In this document: one piece after another, positions 43,312 to 53,621 of the stretch
Numbering within the stretch: the stretch's first letter is position 1
How the letters are laid out: each line of letters opens with the position of its first letter
Source of the DNA: Nocardia sp. XZ_19_385
Lineage (GTDB): Bacteria; Actinomycetota; Actinomycetes; Mycobacteriales; Mycobacteriaceae
Direction: 5' to 3'
NCBI RefSeq assembly: GCF_015355755.1
Contig: NZ_JACVEE010000002.1
Location: 930,001-994,000 of the forward strand
Length of the DNA: 64,000 bases
Notes under the pieces: generated by a model
Database searches by the model: none
What the model saw: only the letters and a program-made list of their open reading frames with translations
Told to the model about the DNA's origin: nothing
Program-made: the position numbers and the translations under genes

Positions 43312-44829
43312 ATGGACGCGATCGACACCCGCAACCCGAAGCGCTGGTGGATCCTGGTGGTGCTGTGCCTGAGCACCCTGGTCCTGGTCATCGACAATTT
43401 CGTGCTGGCGGTGGCGGTGCCGTCGCTGGCCGAGGACCTCGGCGCGAGCGCTCAGGACATTCAGTGGATCCTGGATTCCTACATCCTGGTGTTCGCCGGC
43501 CTGCTGCTCACCGCGGGCAGCCTGGCCGACCGGTACGGCCGGCGGCGGGTGATGATCATCGGCCTGGCCCTGTTCGGGTTGGCCTCACTCGGCGCGACGC
43601 TGGCCGACAGCTCGGTCGAGATGATCGTGGCCCGCACCGTGATGGGCATCGGTGGCGCGCTGGTGCTGCCGAGCACGCTGTCCATCCTGATCACCGTTTT
43701 CGACGACGAGGAACGGCGTAAGGCGATGGGCGCGTGGAGCGCCGCGTCGGTGCTCGGCCTGATCGGGGGTCCGGTGCTCGGCGGCGTGCTGATCGCGCAC
43801 TTCTGGTGGGGCGCGGCGTTCTTGATCAACATTCCGGTGGCGATCGTGGCCATCATCGCGGCGCTGGTGCTGATGCCGGAATCGAAGGGTCCGCAGACCA
43901 AGCCCGACGTGCCCGGGGCCGTCCTGTCCATGATCGGTATGACCGCCCTGGTCTGGACCATTATCGAATTCCCCAAGGGCGGCTTCGATCACGCCTCCAC
44001 TTTGATCACCCTCACCATCGCCGTCGTCAGCCTGGTGTCGTTCATCGTCTGGGAGAAGCGCGTCGCCGAACCGATGGTGCCGCTGAACCTGTTCCGGGAC
44101 CGCGACTTCGCCGGCGGTAGCCTCTCGCTCACCCTGGTGCAGGTCGCCAACGGCGGCATTCTGCTGGTGCTGACCCAGTACCTGCAGTTCGTGCTCGGCT
44201 ACTCGCCCACCCAGGCCGGTATGGCGCTCATCCCGATGCTGCTGGCCTCTATCGTCTGCAACGGTATCGGCGCCGGCCTGGGCACCAAGGTCGGCAACCG
44301 CGCCCTCGCCGTCACCGGCATGCTGATCACCACCGCCGGCCTGGGCCTGCTGTCGAACCTGCAGGCGGACAGCGGATTCACCACTGTCGCCATCGCCCTG
44401 GTCGTGCTCGGCGCCGGTGCCGGATTCGCCCAGCCCGCCGCCATCGCCGCCCTGATGAGCGCGGTCCCGGAGGAGCAGGCGGGTGCGGGTTCCGCACTGA
44501 ACGACACCATCCAGCAGGCCGGCGCCGCTCTCGGTATCGCGGTCCTCGGCTCCATCCTGTCCACCGGCTTCACCAACGCCATGCCCGACGACGCACCCGA
44601 AGCCGCCCGCCACTCCATCGGCGACGCCTTCGCGGTCGCCGCCGCCACCGGCGACTCCACGCTGATCAACACCGCCCGAGAGGCTTTCGCCACCGGCATG
44701 ACCGCCAGCTTCCTCGTCGGCGGCGTGGGCGTCCTGGCCGCCGCGATCGTTGCCCTGTTCGTCATGCGGCCCAACAAGACCGCACCGGAAACGGTCGAGA
44801 AAACCGCAGAGCTCGCAATTGCCAGGTAG
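43312..44829 (+). CDS. MFS drug exporter, DHA2 (14-TM) family
   Basis: 505 residues with about 14 hydrophobic segments. DHA2 signatures visible are LVLVIDNFVLAVAVPSLAEDL, WILDSYILVFAGLLLTAGSLADRYGRRR and the motif C-like LGLIGGPVLGGVLIAHFWWG. Proton-driven efflux of drugs or toxic lipids. ATG at 43312. Ends just before a strong terminator. Regulated by the neighbouring TetR protein. Confidence 0.93.
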   Translation: MDAIDTRNPKRWWILVVLCLSTLVLVIDNFVLAVAVPSLAEDLGASAQDIQWILDSYILVFAGLLLTAGSLADRYGRRRVMIIGLALFGLASLGATLADSSVEMIVARTVMGIGGALVLPSTLSILITVFDDEERRKAMGAWSAASVLGLIGGPVLGGVLIAHFWWGAAFLINIPVAIVAIIAALVLMPESKGPQTKPDVPGAVLSMIGMTALVWTIIEFPKGGFDHASTLITLTIAVVSLVSFIVWEKRVAEPMVPLNLFRDRDFAGGSLSLTLVQVANGGILLVLTQYLQFVLGYSPTQAGMALIPMLLASIVCNGIGAGLGTKVGNRALAVTGMLITTAGLGLLSNLQADSGFTTVAIALVVLGAGAGFAQPAAIAALMSAVPEEQAGAGSALNDTIQQAGAALGIAVLGSILSTGFTNAMPDDAPEAARHSIGDAFAVAAATGDSTLINTAREAFATGMTASFLVGGVGVLAAAIVALFVMRPNKTAPETVEKTAELAIAR

Positions 44830-44840
44830 CACAAACGAAT

Positions 44841-44889
44841 ACAAGAAGCCCGGCCGGTTCGGACCCCCCGAACCGGCCGGGTTTCTTGT
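44841..44889. terminator. Strong rho-independent terminator after MFS gene
   Basis: The stem pairs CCCGGCCGGTTCGG with CCGAACCGGCCGGG around ACCCC, extended by ACAAGAAG / TTTCTTGT, followed by TTTCTTG. It lies 12 bases after the MFS stop. Confidence 0.85.
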
Positions 44890-45037
44890 ATACCCCCGGG
44901 TTGCAACCCCCCTTCGGCTGCAACTCGGGGCCAGCGTGGATCCCCACTCGGGCCGGTACGCGCATCGGCCAATCATCAACGGATGCAACGGATTTTCTCC
45001 CGATCGGCGCGGGCCCCCACGCTGCCTCCAAAACATA

Positions 45038-45055
45038 GTACTCAGAATTGAGTAC
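45038..45055. promoter_or_regulatory. Perfect palindromic operator before XRE-like regulator
   Basis: GTACTCA-GAAT-TGAGTAC is a perfect 18-base inverted repeat with a 4-base spacer. It lies upstream of a small helix-turn-helix gene and may be its own operator. Confidence 0.6.
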
Positions 45056-45131
45056 CGCAATCGCTGGCGGTCACCGCGCGCATGTAATATCCGGAACCGA
45101 CGAACCGAGGACGGAGGCGACGGGAGATTCA

Positions 45132-45458
45132 CTGAACGCCGAAGAACAGAAGCGACTGGATTACGCTGTCGCTCAGGCGATTCGGGATCTTCGCCGCGCG
45201 AAGGGGAAAGAACGGGAGCCGATCTACACGGCGGTCGAGATCAAGCGCGCCACCTGGGATCGGATCGAACGAGGCCAGGCGCACCCCAAACCAGGCCAGC
45301 TCTGGGCCATCGCCCGCGCACTCGAGACCACCGTCGAGGAAATCTATGCGCTGGCCTTCGATTTGATAGCCGCCGACGGTGCGAAGCCCGAGGGGATCGG
45401 GGATCGTGCCGTGCGAATCTACGGCGGAATGCTCGGGCTACCGAAGCCGCCTACCTAG
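45132..45458 (+). CDS. Small XRE-type helix-turn-helix regulator
   Basis: About 108 residues from a CTG at 45132. Residues 4-75 (YAVAQAIRDLRRAKG ... YTAVEIKRATWDRIERGQAHPKPGQLWAIARALETT) form a helix-turn-helix with the usual second-helix pattern. No ATG, GTG or TTG occurs between the palindrome and this domain; CTG with GGGAG upstream is the best-placed start, and a TTG at 45048 would begin inside the palindrome. It is followed by small membrane proteins. Confidence 0.65.
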   Translation: MNAEEQKRLDYAVAQAIRDLRRAKGKEREPIYTAVEIKRATWDRIERGQAHPKPGQLWAIARALETTVEEIYALAFDLIAADGAKPEGIGDRAVRIYGGMLGLPKPPT

Positions 45459-45468
45459 AATCGCGGGC

Positions 45469-45945
45469 GTGATGTTCGAAGCAACGGGGTGGGCGATCGT
45501 CTTGGCGGTTGTGACGGCATATCGGCTGCGGTGGTGGCGGTCAGCACCTGAATCCAGGTTTTTCACAACAGCTTTCGCTATCTTGAGCGCCGCCTACATC
45601 CTGGCGATACCCCCGGTGGTGAACCGGGTCAACCACATCTCACTGGAGCTGATCGGTAGCGCGACCGCGCTGCTTGCCTCTGTCCTGCTGGCGACCATCT
45701 CGTTCTGTGCGTTCACGGTGATCGCGTTGCAGATTCTCACCGATTCCCGGCGGCTCGACCGCTATGTCGGCGCCCTGTGGATCGTGGGGGCGACGGTGCT
45801 CGTCGGATCCTGGAGCCTGAGTGACATCAGACATTCGCCGACCCTGAATACGTTGTCCGTCACTGATCTTCCCGGTGAGATCTTCGCCCTGACCTACTCC
45901 GTGCTCATGATCGTGACCGGTCTGACGTCGTTGGTGGCCACCTAG
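45469..45945 (+). CDS. Four-helix membrane protein, MAB_1171c-like fragment (possible)
   Basis: 158 residues, four hydrophobic segments (about 5-22, 34-52, 62-84, 105-125) and a weak C-terminal segment. The N-terminal pattern resembles the N-terminal half of MAB_1171c-type putative transporters found next to XRE regulators, but the cytoplasmic C-terminal domain is missing. It may be a shortened form or a decayed gene. Starts 11 bases after the XRE gene. Confidence 0.55.
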   Translation: MMFEATGWAIVLAVVTAYRLRWWRSAPESRFFTTAFAILSAAYILAIPPVVNRVNHISLELIGSATALLASVLLATISFCAFTVIALQILTDSRRLDRYVGALWIVGATVLVGSWSLSDIRHSPTLNTLSVTDLPGEIFALTYSVLMIVTGLTSLVAT

Positions 45946-45966
45946 GCCTCGCTGCGGAGAAAGGGC

Positions 45967-46149
45967 ATGTGGCCCCGGCTTCGACGGGCAACCTGGGCCC
46001 TGCTGGTCGCGGCGTTCTGCACAACCGGACTGTCGATCTCGCTGTTGATTGCCGCACTGTGGTTGAACCTGTCGGCAGCGGACGCGCAGTTCCTCGAACG
46101 GTTGTGGTGGGCCCCGCTGGTCCTTGCCCTCGCAGTCGCTGGACTGTAA
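45967..46149 (+). CDS. Small two-helix membrane protein
   Basis: 60 residues, two hydrophobic segments (about 8-29 and 44-59). AAAGGGC precedes its ATG. It follows the four-helix protein by 21 bases on the same strand; the two could be pieces of one ancestral membrane gene or separate small proteins. Function unknown. Confidence 0.5.
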   Translation: MWPRLRRATWALLVAAFCTTGLSISLLIAALWLNLSAADAQFLERLWWAPLVLALAVAGL

Positions 46150-46162
46150 CCGCGGCCGGAGG

Positions 46163-47170
46163 TCAGAAGGCGCCCGCGACAGCCAGAACAGTTCGGCCGG
46201 AATGGGATCCGGATTGGATGGCGCGCAGAACCTCGGGGGCCTCGGTGACGGGGGCGAGGTTCTCGATGGCGGAAAGATGCTGGGGTTTCAGTTCTTTGCC
46301 GAGGCGGGTCCAGAGGTCACGGCGCTGGTCGATGGGGAAGTGGGCGGAGTCGATGCCGAAGAGGGCGACGCCGCGCAGGATGAAGGGCATGACGGTGGTG
46401 GGGAGGTCGGCGCCGCCGGTGAGGCCGCTGACCGCGACGGTGCCGCCGTAGGCGATGCAGCTGAGGACGTAGGCGAGAGACTTTCCGCCGACGCTGTCGA
46501 CGGCCGCGGACCAGCGGGCCTTGGACAGGGGGCGAAGTTTCGCGTCCGGGTCTTCGGGGAGGCGGCCGATGACCTCGGTGGCGCCGAGTGCGGAAAACAG
46601 TTCTGCCGCATCCTTTTTGCCGGTGGAGGCGACCACCTCGAAACCGAGGCCGGCAAGGATGTCGACCGCGACACTGCCCACTCCGCCCGTCGCGCCGGTG
46701 ACCAGCACCGAGCCATCGGAGGGGGTGAGTCCGCGGTTCAGCAGTTCCTGCACGCTCATGGCCGCGGTGAAGCCCGCGGTGCCCAGGGCGGCGGCCTCGC
46801 GGGGGGACAAGCCCTCCAGCTTCACCACCCACTCGGCCGGGACGCGGGCGTACTCGGCGAAACCGCCGTGGTGCGAGACCCCGATGTCGTAGCCGTGCGC
46901 CACCACCAGATCGCCGGGGACGAAGTGGTCGTCCTCGGAGCTGACGACCTCACCGGTGAGGTCGATGCCCGGCACTATCGGGTACTCGCGGACCACGCCG
47001 CCACCCGCGGTGACGGCCAGACCGTCCTTGAAGTTCGCACTCGAATAGTGCACTTTGATCAGCACGGTGCCCGGGCCGAGGAATTCCTCGCCGACCTTCT
47101 GCCGCGTCAATTCGATGCCGTTATCCGACCGGTGCGCCACCATCGCCCAGAACTCCATGGCCTCGAGCAT
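46163..47170 (-). CDS. Zinc-independent quinone oxidoreductase-like MDR protein (AcuI/YhdH-like)
   Basis: About 335 residues, medium-chain dehydrogenase/reductase fold. GTAGFTAAMSVQELLN and the Rossmann motif VTGATGGVGSVAVDIL are characteristic, and no structural-zinc Cys cluster is present. Closest by pattern is the AcuI/YhdH acryloyl-CoA reductase group. Start ATG 47170 (MLEAMEFWAMVAH); an internal ATG at 47158 is an alternative. The cofactor is likely NADPH. Confidence 0.86.
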   Translation of the reverse strand: MLEAMEFWAMVAHRSDNGIELTRQKVGEEFLGPGTVLIKVHYSSANFKDGLAVTAGGGVVREYPIVPGIDLTGEVVSSEDDHFVPGDLVVAHGYDIGVSHHGGFAEYARVPAEWVVKLEGLSPREAAALGTAGFTAAMSVQELLNRGLTPSDGSVLVTGATGGVGSVAVDILAGLGFEVVASTGKKDAAELFSALGATEVIGRLPEDPDAKLRPLSKARWSAAVDSVGGKSLAYVLSCIAYGGTVAVSGLTGGADLPTTVMPFILRGVALFGIDSAHFPIDQRRDLWTRLGKELKPQHLSAIENLAPVTEAPEVLRAIQSGSHSGRTVLAVAGAF

Positions 47171-47241
47171 ACGAGTGCCGCCGGTGTAGTGGTGGGATTC
47201 CACAGGTGGAGAAGAGCATCCGGGAAACCTAGTGTGGTCGC

Positions 47242-47484
47242 ATGACGCACCAAGATCCTGCGGACCACGTCTCTGCCGCGGAAATCGAAATGCGTTGGGT
47301 CGACGCGTGGAATCAGCTCTCCGACATCGGAACCGACACCTGCCTACTACCCGACGGATCCTGGGTGGACGTCGACACAGGCAAGGGATTTCTGCAGGAC
47401 AGCGCGTACGCCGGGTGGCAGTTGGCGGTGACCGCCGCGGACTTTGCCGGTAGACCCGTCGCCGTCGTACATCGCTGGCGATAA
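47242..47484 (+). CDS. Small protein of unknown function
   Basis: 80 residues, acidic, with conserved-looking AAEIEMRWVDAWNQL and WQLAVTAADFAGRPVAVVHRW. No signal peptide or membrane segment. ATG at 47242, weak ribosome site. It sits between two leftward genes; its end is 3 bases from the convergent DNA polymerase gene. Coding character is moderate. Confidence 0.6.
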   Translation: MTHQDPADHVSAAEIEMRWVDAWNQLSDIGTDTCLLPDGSWVDVDTGKGFLQDSAYAGWQLAVTAADFAGRPVAVVHRWR

Positions 47485-47487
47485 CCG

Positions 47488-48549
47488 CTATTCGGGCAGG
47501 AGTTCGAGGCGGACGCCGAGCAGACGGACCGGGCGCTCCAGCTCGAAGCGGTCCAGAATGCGCACGGCGGTGTCTACGATGACGGCCACGTCGCCGGTCG
47601 GTTCGGGCAGTTTCGTTTGTTTGCTGCGGGTATAGAAAGTGTTGCTGCGCACCGTGACCGAGACCCGGAACGGGGTGCGGCCCGCGGCGGCCATTTCCTC
47701 GGCGACCTCGGTGGCGAGGCGGGCGACCTGGGCTTCGATGTCGGCACGCTCGGTCAAATCCTGCGCGAAGGTCTCGGATTTGCTGCGGCCCACGGGGACT
47801 CGCGGCTCGGTGACCACATCGGTGTCGCCCTTACCCCTGCCGAGCACCCACAGGTAGGGCCCGGTGTTCGGGCCGAACTCGGCGGCCAGGCGCTGCCGGT
47901 CGGCGGCCATCAGATCGCCGACGGTTTCGATGCCCAGCTCGGACATGCGGGCGGCGATCCGTTTCCCGACACCCCACAGTGCCGAGGTCGGGCGGTGCGC
48001 CATCACCTCGGTCCAATTGGCGGCGGTGAGGCGGAACATGCCGGTACCGTCGCCCGCCGCCGGCGCATCGGATTTGCTCACGGATTTGGCGAAACCGGTG
48101 GCGAGTTTGGCGGTGAGCTTGTTGTCGCCGATCCCGACACCGCAGGTGAGCTCCAACTCGGCGATGGCGCTGCGGATTTCGGTGGCGAGCCGCTCCGGAT
48201 CATCGGTATCGGCGGCGACGAAGGCCTCATCCCACCCCCACACCTCGACCCGGCCGGGGAAGGTACGCAGCAGCGACATCACCTCCTCGGAGGCTTCCTC
48301 GTAGGTCACCATGTCCAGCGGCAGGAAGACACCGTCGGGGCATTTGCGCTGCGCCGAGCGCAACGCCATCCCCGCGTGCACCCCGTAGGCCCGGGCCGGA
48401 TAGGACGCGCAGGTGACCACCTTGCGCGGCTCGCTGGGATCACCGTTGCCGCCGACGATGACCGGCTGACCGCGCAGTTCCGGATGACGGCGGAACTCCA
48501 CCGCCGCCTGGAACTGGTCGAGATCGACATGCAGCAGCCATCTGGCCAT
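47488..48549 (-). CDS. dinB2: Y-family DNA polymerase, DinB2-like
   Basis: 353 residues. Catalytic acids Asp9 (HVDLDQFQAAVE) and Asp107-Glu108 (EVWGWDEAF) are present. CSVGISDNK-like CGVGIGDNKLTAKLATGFAKS and the C-terminal RPVRLLGVRLEL match the DinB2 branch of mycobacteria rather than DinB1/DinP. The steric-gate position, Phe13 in E. coli DinB and Leu14 in M. smegmatis DinB2, is Gln14 here. DinB2 enzymes are known for poor sugar discrimination, so ribonucleotide use is possible. No C-terminal clamp motif is seen. Confidence 0.9.
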   Translation of the reverse strand: MARWLLHVDLDQFQAAVEFRRHPELRGQPVIVGGNGDPSEPRKVVTCASYPARAYGVHAGMALRSAQRKCPDGVFLPLDMVTYEEASEEVMSLLRTFPGRVEVWGWDEAFVAADTDDPERLATEIRSAIAELELTCGVGIGDNKLTAKLATGFAKSVSKSDAPAAGDGTGMFRLTAANWTEVMAHRPTSALWGVGKRIAARMSELGIETVGDLMAADRQRLAAEFGPNTGPYLWVLGRGKGDTDVVTEPRVPVGRSKSETFAQDLTERADIEAQVARLATEVAEEMAAAGRTPFRVSVTVRSNTFYTRSKQTKLPEPTGDVAVIVDTAVRILDRFELERPVRLLGVRLELLPE

Positions 48550-48658
48550 ATGTCTGTCTTACCCCATCGCACCGACAAGCAGGGGCAAATGTCCAGCTCA
48601 CGCGCGATACCGAGACACGCGTCGTAGGATTCGGTGGAGCCGAGCGAGGGAGGGCTCG

Positions 48659-49243
48659 ATGACGGAATCGGCCGACAATGCACTACCGGTACCCGCTGTG
48701 CGGGTCGGTGACCCGGAACGCGCGCTCGCCGCACGGCAGCTGCAGGTCGCGGTCGGCGAGGGCCGGCTCGACCTGATCGAACTGGACCGGCGGCTGGCGC
48801 AGGTCTACGCGGCGCGGACCAAGGACGAGTTGGTCGCGGTGACCGCGGATCTGCCCGGGATGGCCGCGCCGCCGATCGAGTTGCGCACCAAGAGCGGATC
48901 GCGGGACAAGCGGGGCCGCTGGGTGGTCCCGACGAGCATCACCCTCGAATGCGGTTCGGGCGATATCCACCTCGACTTCACCGAAGCAGTGTGCGTCCAC
49001 CAGGAGGTGAACCCGCACGTCGCTATCGGTTCTGGTTCGCTGGAACTGGTGCTGCCTTATGGCTGGGGCATCGACTTCGATCAGGTCACGGTGGATAGCG
49101 GCCACATGACGAGCAAGCTGCGGGTACCGCACCTGACCGGCGCACCGCTGCTGCGCTTCGACGGCCGCGTGAAGTCCGGCTACATCGAGGCCCGCAATCC
49201 GCGCCGGAACTTCTGGACCTGGCTCCGCCGCCGACCCTACTGA
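48659..49243 (+). CDS. DUF1707 (SHOCT-like) domain protein
   Basis: 194 residues. The N-terminal DUF1707 region RVGDPERALAARQLQVAVGEGRLDLIELDRRLAQVYAARTKDEL (about 15-60) is clear; the rest is beta-rich (ECGSGDIHLDFTEA, LELVLPYGWGIDFDQ), resembling the LiaF-like domain of envelope-stress proteins. No membrane segment. ATG with GAGGGAGG upstream. Role probably structural or regulatory. Confidence 0.85.
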   Translation: MTESADNALPVPAVRVGDPERALAARQLQVAVGEGRLDLIELDRRLAQVYAARTKDELVAVTADLPGMAAPPIELRTKSGSRDKRGRWVVPTSITLECGSGDIHLDFTEAVCVHQEVNPHVAIGSGSLELVLPYGWGIDFDQVTVDSGHMTSKLRVPHLTGAPLLRFDGRVKSGYIEARNPRRNFWTWLRRRPY

Positions 49244-49284
49244 GCCCGCGGAAACACCCGCAGCCCTTGCGCATGTCCGCAAAA

Positions 49285-49299
49285 CAGAATTTAATTCTG
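49285..49299. promoter_or_regulatory. Palindrome at the TetR start
   Basis: CAGAATT-T-AATTCTG, a perfect 15-base palindrome, lies 4-18 bases upstream of the TetR ATG at 49303. So close a site suggests autoregulation and a leaderless or very short-leader transcript. Confidence 0.65.
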
Positions 49300-49302
49300 G
49301 AT

Positions 49303-49863
49303 ATGAAGATTCGAGATCGGTTGCTGCTGGCGGCCGAGCGGCAGTTCGCCGAGCACGGCACGCTCGATGCGACGCTGACGCAGATCCGCGATGCCGCGGG
49401 GGCCAGCGTCGGGGCGCTCTATCACCACTTCCCGGACAAGGCCGAGCTGTACCGCCAGGTGTGGGCGCACGCGCTGGCCGACTATCAGGAGCACTTCTGG
49501 GTCGCGGTGGGGCAGAGCACCGACGCACAGGAAGGGGTCACCGCGGGCGTGCGCGAGCATCTGCGGTGGGTCACCGAAAACCAGTACCGGGCAAAGGTTC
49601 TCGCCTCATCCCGGCCGCCCGGCATGCGCGACAGCGACAGCAACCGGGAATTCTTCGTCAACGTGTACCGCTGGTGGCGCACCCATGCCCGCTACGGCGC
49701 GGTCCGCGACCTGGAATTCGACCTCGTCTACGCGCTGTGGCTCGGCCCGGCGCAGGAGTACGCACGCCAATGGCTCGGCGGCGATATGCGCACCGCGCCC
49801 AAGGATGTCGGCAAAGAACTGGCCGACGCCGCCTGGGTAGCGCTCCGCGCTGACGACCGCTGA
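49303..49863 (+). CDS. TetR-family regulator of the PaaI-like gene
   Basis: 186 residues. Helix-turn-helix (RDRLLLAAERQFAEHGTLDATLTQIRDAAGASVGALYHHFPDKAELYR) at 3-50. The ATG at 49303 is favoured since a palindrome ends 4 bases before it; an upstream in-frame ATG at 49267 would overlap that site. Upstream of a PaaI-like thioesterase gene in the same operon (30 bases apart), which it probably controls. Confidence 0.88.
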   Translation: MKIRDRLLLAAERQFAEHGTLDATLTQIRDAAGASVGALYHHFPDKAELYRQVWAHALADYQEHFWVAVGQSTDAQEGVTAGVREHLRWVTENQYRAKVLASSRPPGMRDSDSNREFFVNVYRWWRTHARYGAVRDLEFDLVYALWLGPAQEYARQWLGGDMRTAPKDVGKELADAAWVALRADDR

Positions 49864-49893
49864 CCCCGCCCGACGCCACCGAGGAGCTTCCCG

Positions 49894-50334
49894 ATGACCG
49901 ACTCGATCACCTTGAATCACGAACTCGCCCAGCAGGTTCTGGCCGCCCAGCCCTTCGCCCAACTAGTAGGCACCGAGGTCACCGCCTTCGGCGACGGGGC
50001 CGCCACCCTGATCATCCCGATCCGGCCGGAGCTCGGCCAGCAGTTCGGTTTCGTGCACGGGGGAGTGCTGTCCTACGCCGCCGACAACGCCCTGACCTTC
50101 GCGGCCGGCACTGTGCTCGGCGCGAATGTCCTGACCGGCGGTTTCACCATCACCTACTTGCGCCCGGCATCCGGCACGCGGCTGCGCGCCGAAGCCAAGG
50201 TCACCGGCGCCACCCGCCGCCAGGCGGTCGTCAGCTGCGAAATCTATGCCGAGACAGACGATTCCGAGCCGGTGCTGTGCGCCGTGGCGCAGGGCACTAC
50301 CCGCTCGGTCGAGCGCACCCTCGACGGCAACTGA
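49894..50334 (+). CDS. PaaI-family hotdog thioesterase
   Basis: 146 residues, hotdog fold. The pattern EVTAFGDGAATLIIPIRPELGQQFGFVHGGVLSYAADNALTFAAG places the conserved HGG and the acidic residue on the central helix, as in PaaI acyl-CoA thioesterases. Hydrolyses small acyl- or aryl-CoA esters. ATG 49894 with GAGGAG upstream. Cotranscribed with TetR. Confidence 0.9.
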   Translation: MTDSITLNHELAQQVLAAQPFAQLVGTEVTAFGDGAATLIIPIRPELGQQFGFVHGGVLSYAADNALTFAAGTVLGANVLTGGFTITYLRPASGTRLRAEAKVTGATRRQAVVSCEIYAETDDSEPVLCAVAQGTTRSVERTLDGN

Positions 50335-50340
50335 AACGAA

Positions 50341-50378
50341 ACCGGGCCGGGCACGGAGGATTCCGTGCCCGGCCCGGT
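50341..50378. terminator. Bidirectional hairpin between PaaI and Lon genes
   Basis: ACCGGGCCGGGCACGGA pairs with TCCGTGCCCGGCCCGGT (17 pairs) around GGAT. It lies 7 bases after the thioesterase stop and 10 bases before the Lon stop, serving both convergent transcripts. Confidence 0.85.
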
Positions 50379-50387
50379 TCGGCTATC

Positions 50388-52775
<2,388 letters not shown>

Positions 52776-52794
52776 GTCTTCGACCCTTCTGAAA

Positions 52795-52815
52795 GTTGAG
52801 CGATGCCCAGTCAAC
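52795..52815. promoter_or_regulatory. HAIR-like (HspR) element upstream of lon
   Basis: GTTGAGC-N7-AGTCAAC matches the HAIR consensus CTTGAGT-N7-ACTCAAG at 10 of 14 arm positions with the exact 7-base spacing. It lies 20-40 bases upstream of the lon GTG. Confidence 0.4.
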
Positions 52816-53003
52816 CCCGCCCGTTCCGGGTTTGTTCCAGATCCGTGCCCACGTTCGCTGTCGGCGAATACGCGCTGGCAGCCGCGCCGCGTCGCTCACC
52901 GGAATGGTCGTCCGGCTGCCCTATCGTTGGGCCGACTGAGCCGCAGGTGATGGCCAGTTTCTTCGGTTACTTGACGCGATAGAGGCCGAGCGGAGCGTTG
53001 GAT

Positions 53004-53621
53004 ATGAGTGGCGTGCCACACGATGATTGGGATCCGGATCCCGCCTGGCGGAATCCCGCGGTGCGGATGGCGGATGTCCTGCAGAGCCCGCCGCCGCGGC
53101 GCGTCGACTGGAGAGTCGCCGCTGTCGTCCTCGTGGTGCTGGCCGCGCTCATCGCCGTTCCCGCGATCCTGGCCCTCGTCGTCCCGGACCGGGAAACCCC
53201 GCAGAGCGCGGGTTCGGTCATCGAGCTGTCCGCGGCGGGCACCGAACCCGACACCGTCAACTTCGCCGGCGTCGACGGCTGGGACCGCCGCGCGACCGGC
53301 GACGGCTCCGCCGCCCTGCTGACCAGAGACGATTCGGTCCTCGCCGTGAACGTCGTCAACGGCGTGACCGACTTCGGCGCAGCGGCCGACTGGCGGCTGA
53401 AGGTGCTGGGCGTCGAGGGCTTCCCCGCCGAATGGGACCGGGACTGGGAGCTGTGGAACCGGCACGGATTCGCCGGACCGGTCTGCCGCGGCACCGAGGC
53501 CAAGGGCGTCTGCGCCATCCTCGGCAACAAGAATCTCGTGGTGACGCTGGTGCTGCACGGCGACGACGCGACACTGGATCAGCTGGACCAGATCGTCGAC
53601 ACGCTCCAGGTCGAGCAGTGA
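53004..53621 (+). CDS. Single-pass membrane protein of unknown function
   Basis: 205 residues. A short basic cytoplasmic head (PPPRRVDWR) precedes one hydrophobic segment (about 37-58) and a periplasmic-type domain ending LDQLDQIVDTLQVEQ, containing VCRGTEAKGVCAI with two cysteines. ATG at 53004 preceded by GGAG. Its stop overlaps the start of the PrsW gene (GTGA), so the two are coupled. Possibly a partner or substrate of PrsW, by inference only. Confidence 0.78.
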   Translation: MSGVPHDDWDPDPAWRNPAVRMADVLQSPPPRRVDWRVAAVVLVVLAALIAVPAILALVVPDRETPQSAGSVIELSAAGTEPDTVNFAGVDGWDRRATGDGSAALLTRDDSVLAVNVVNGVTDFGAAADWRLKVLGVEGFPAEWDRDWELWNRHGFAGPVCRGTEAKGVCAILGNKNLVVTLVLHGDDATLDQLDQIVDTLQVEQ

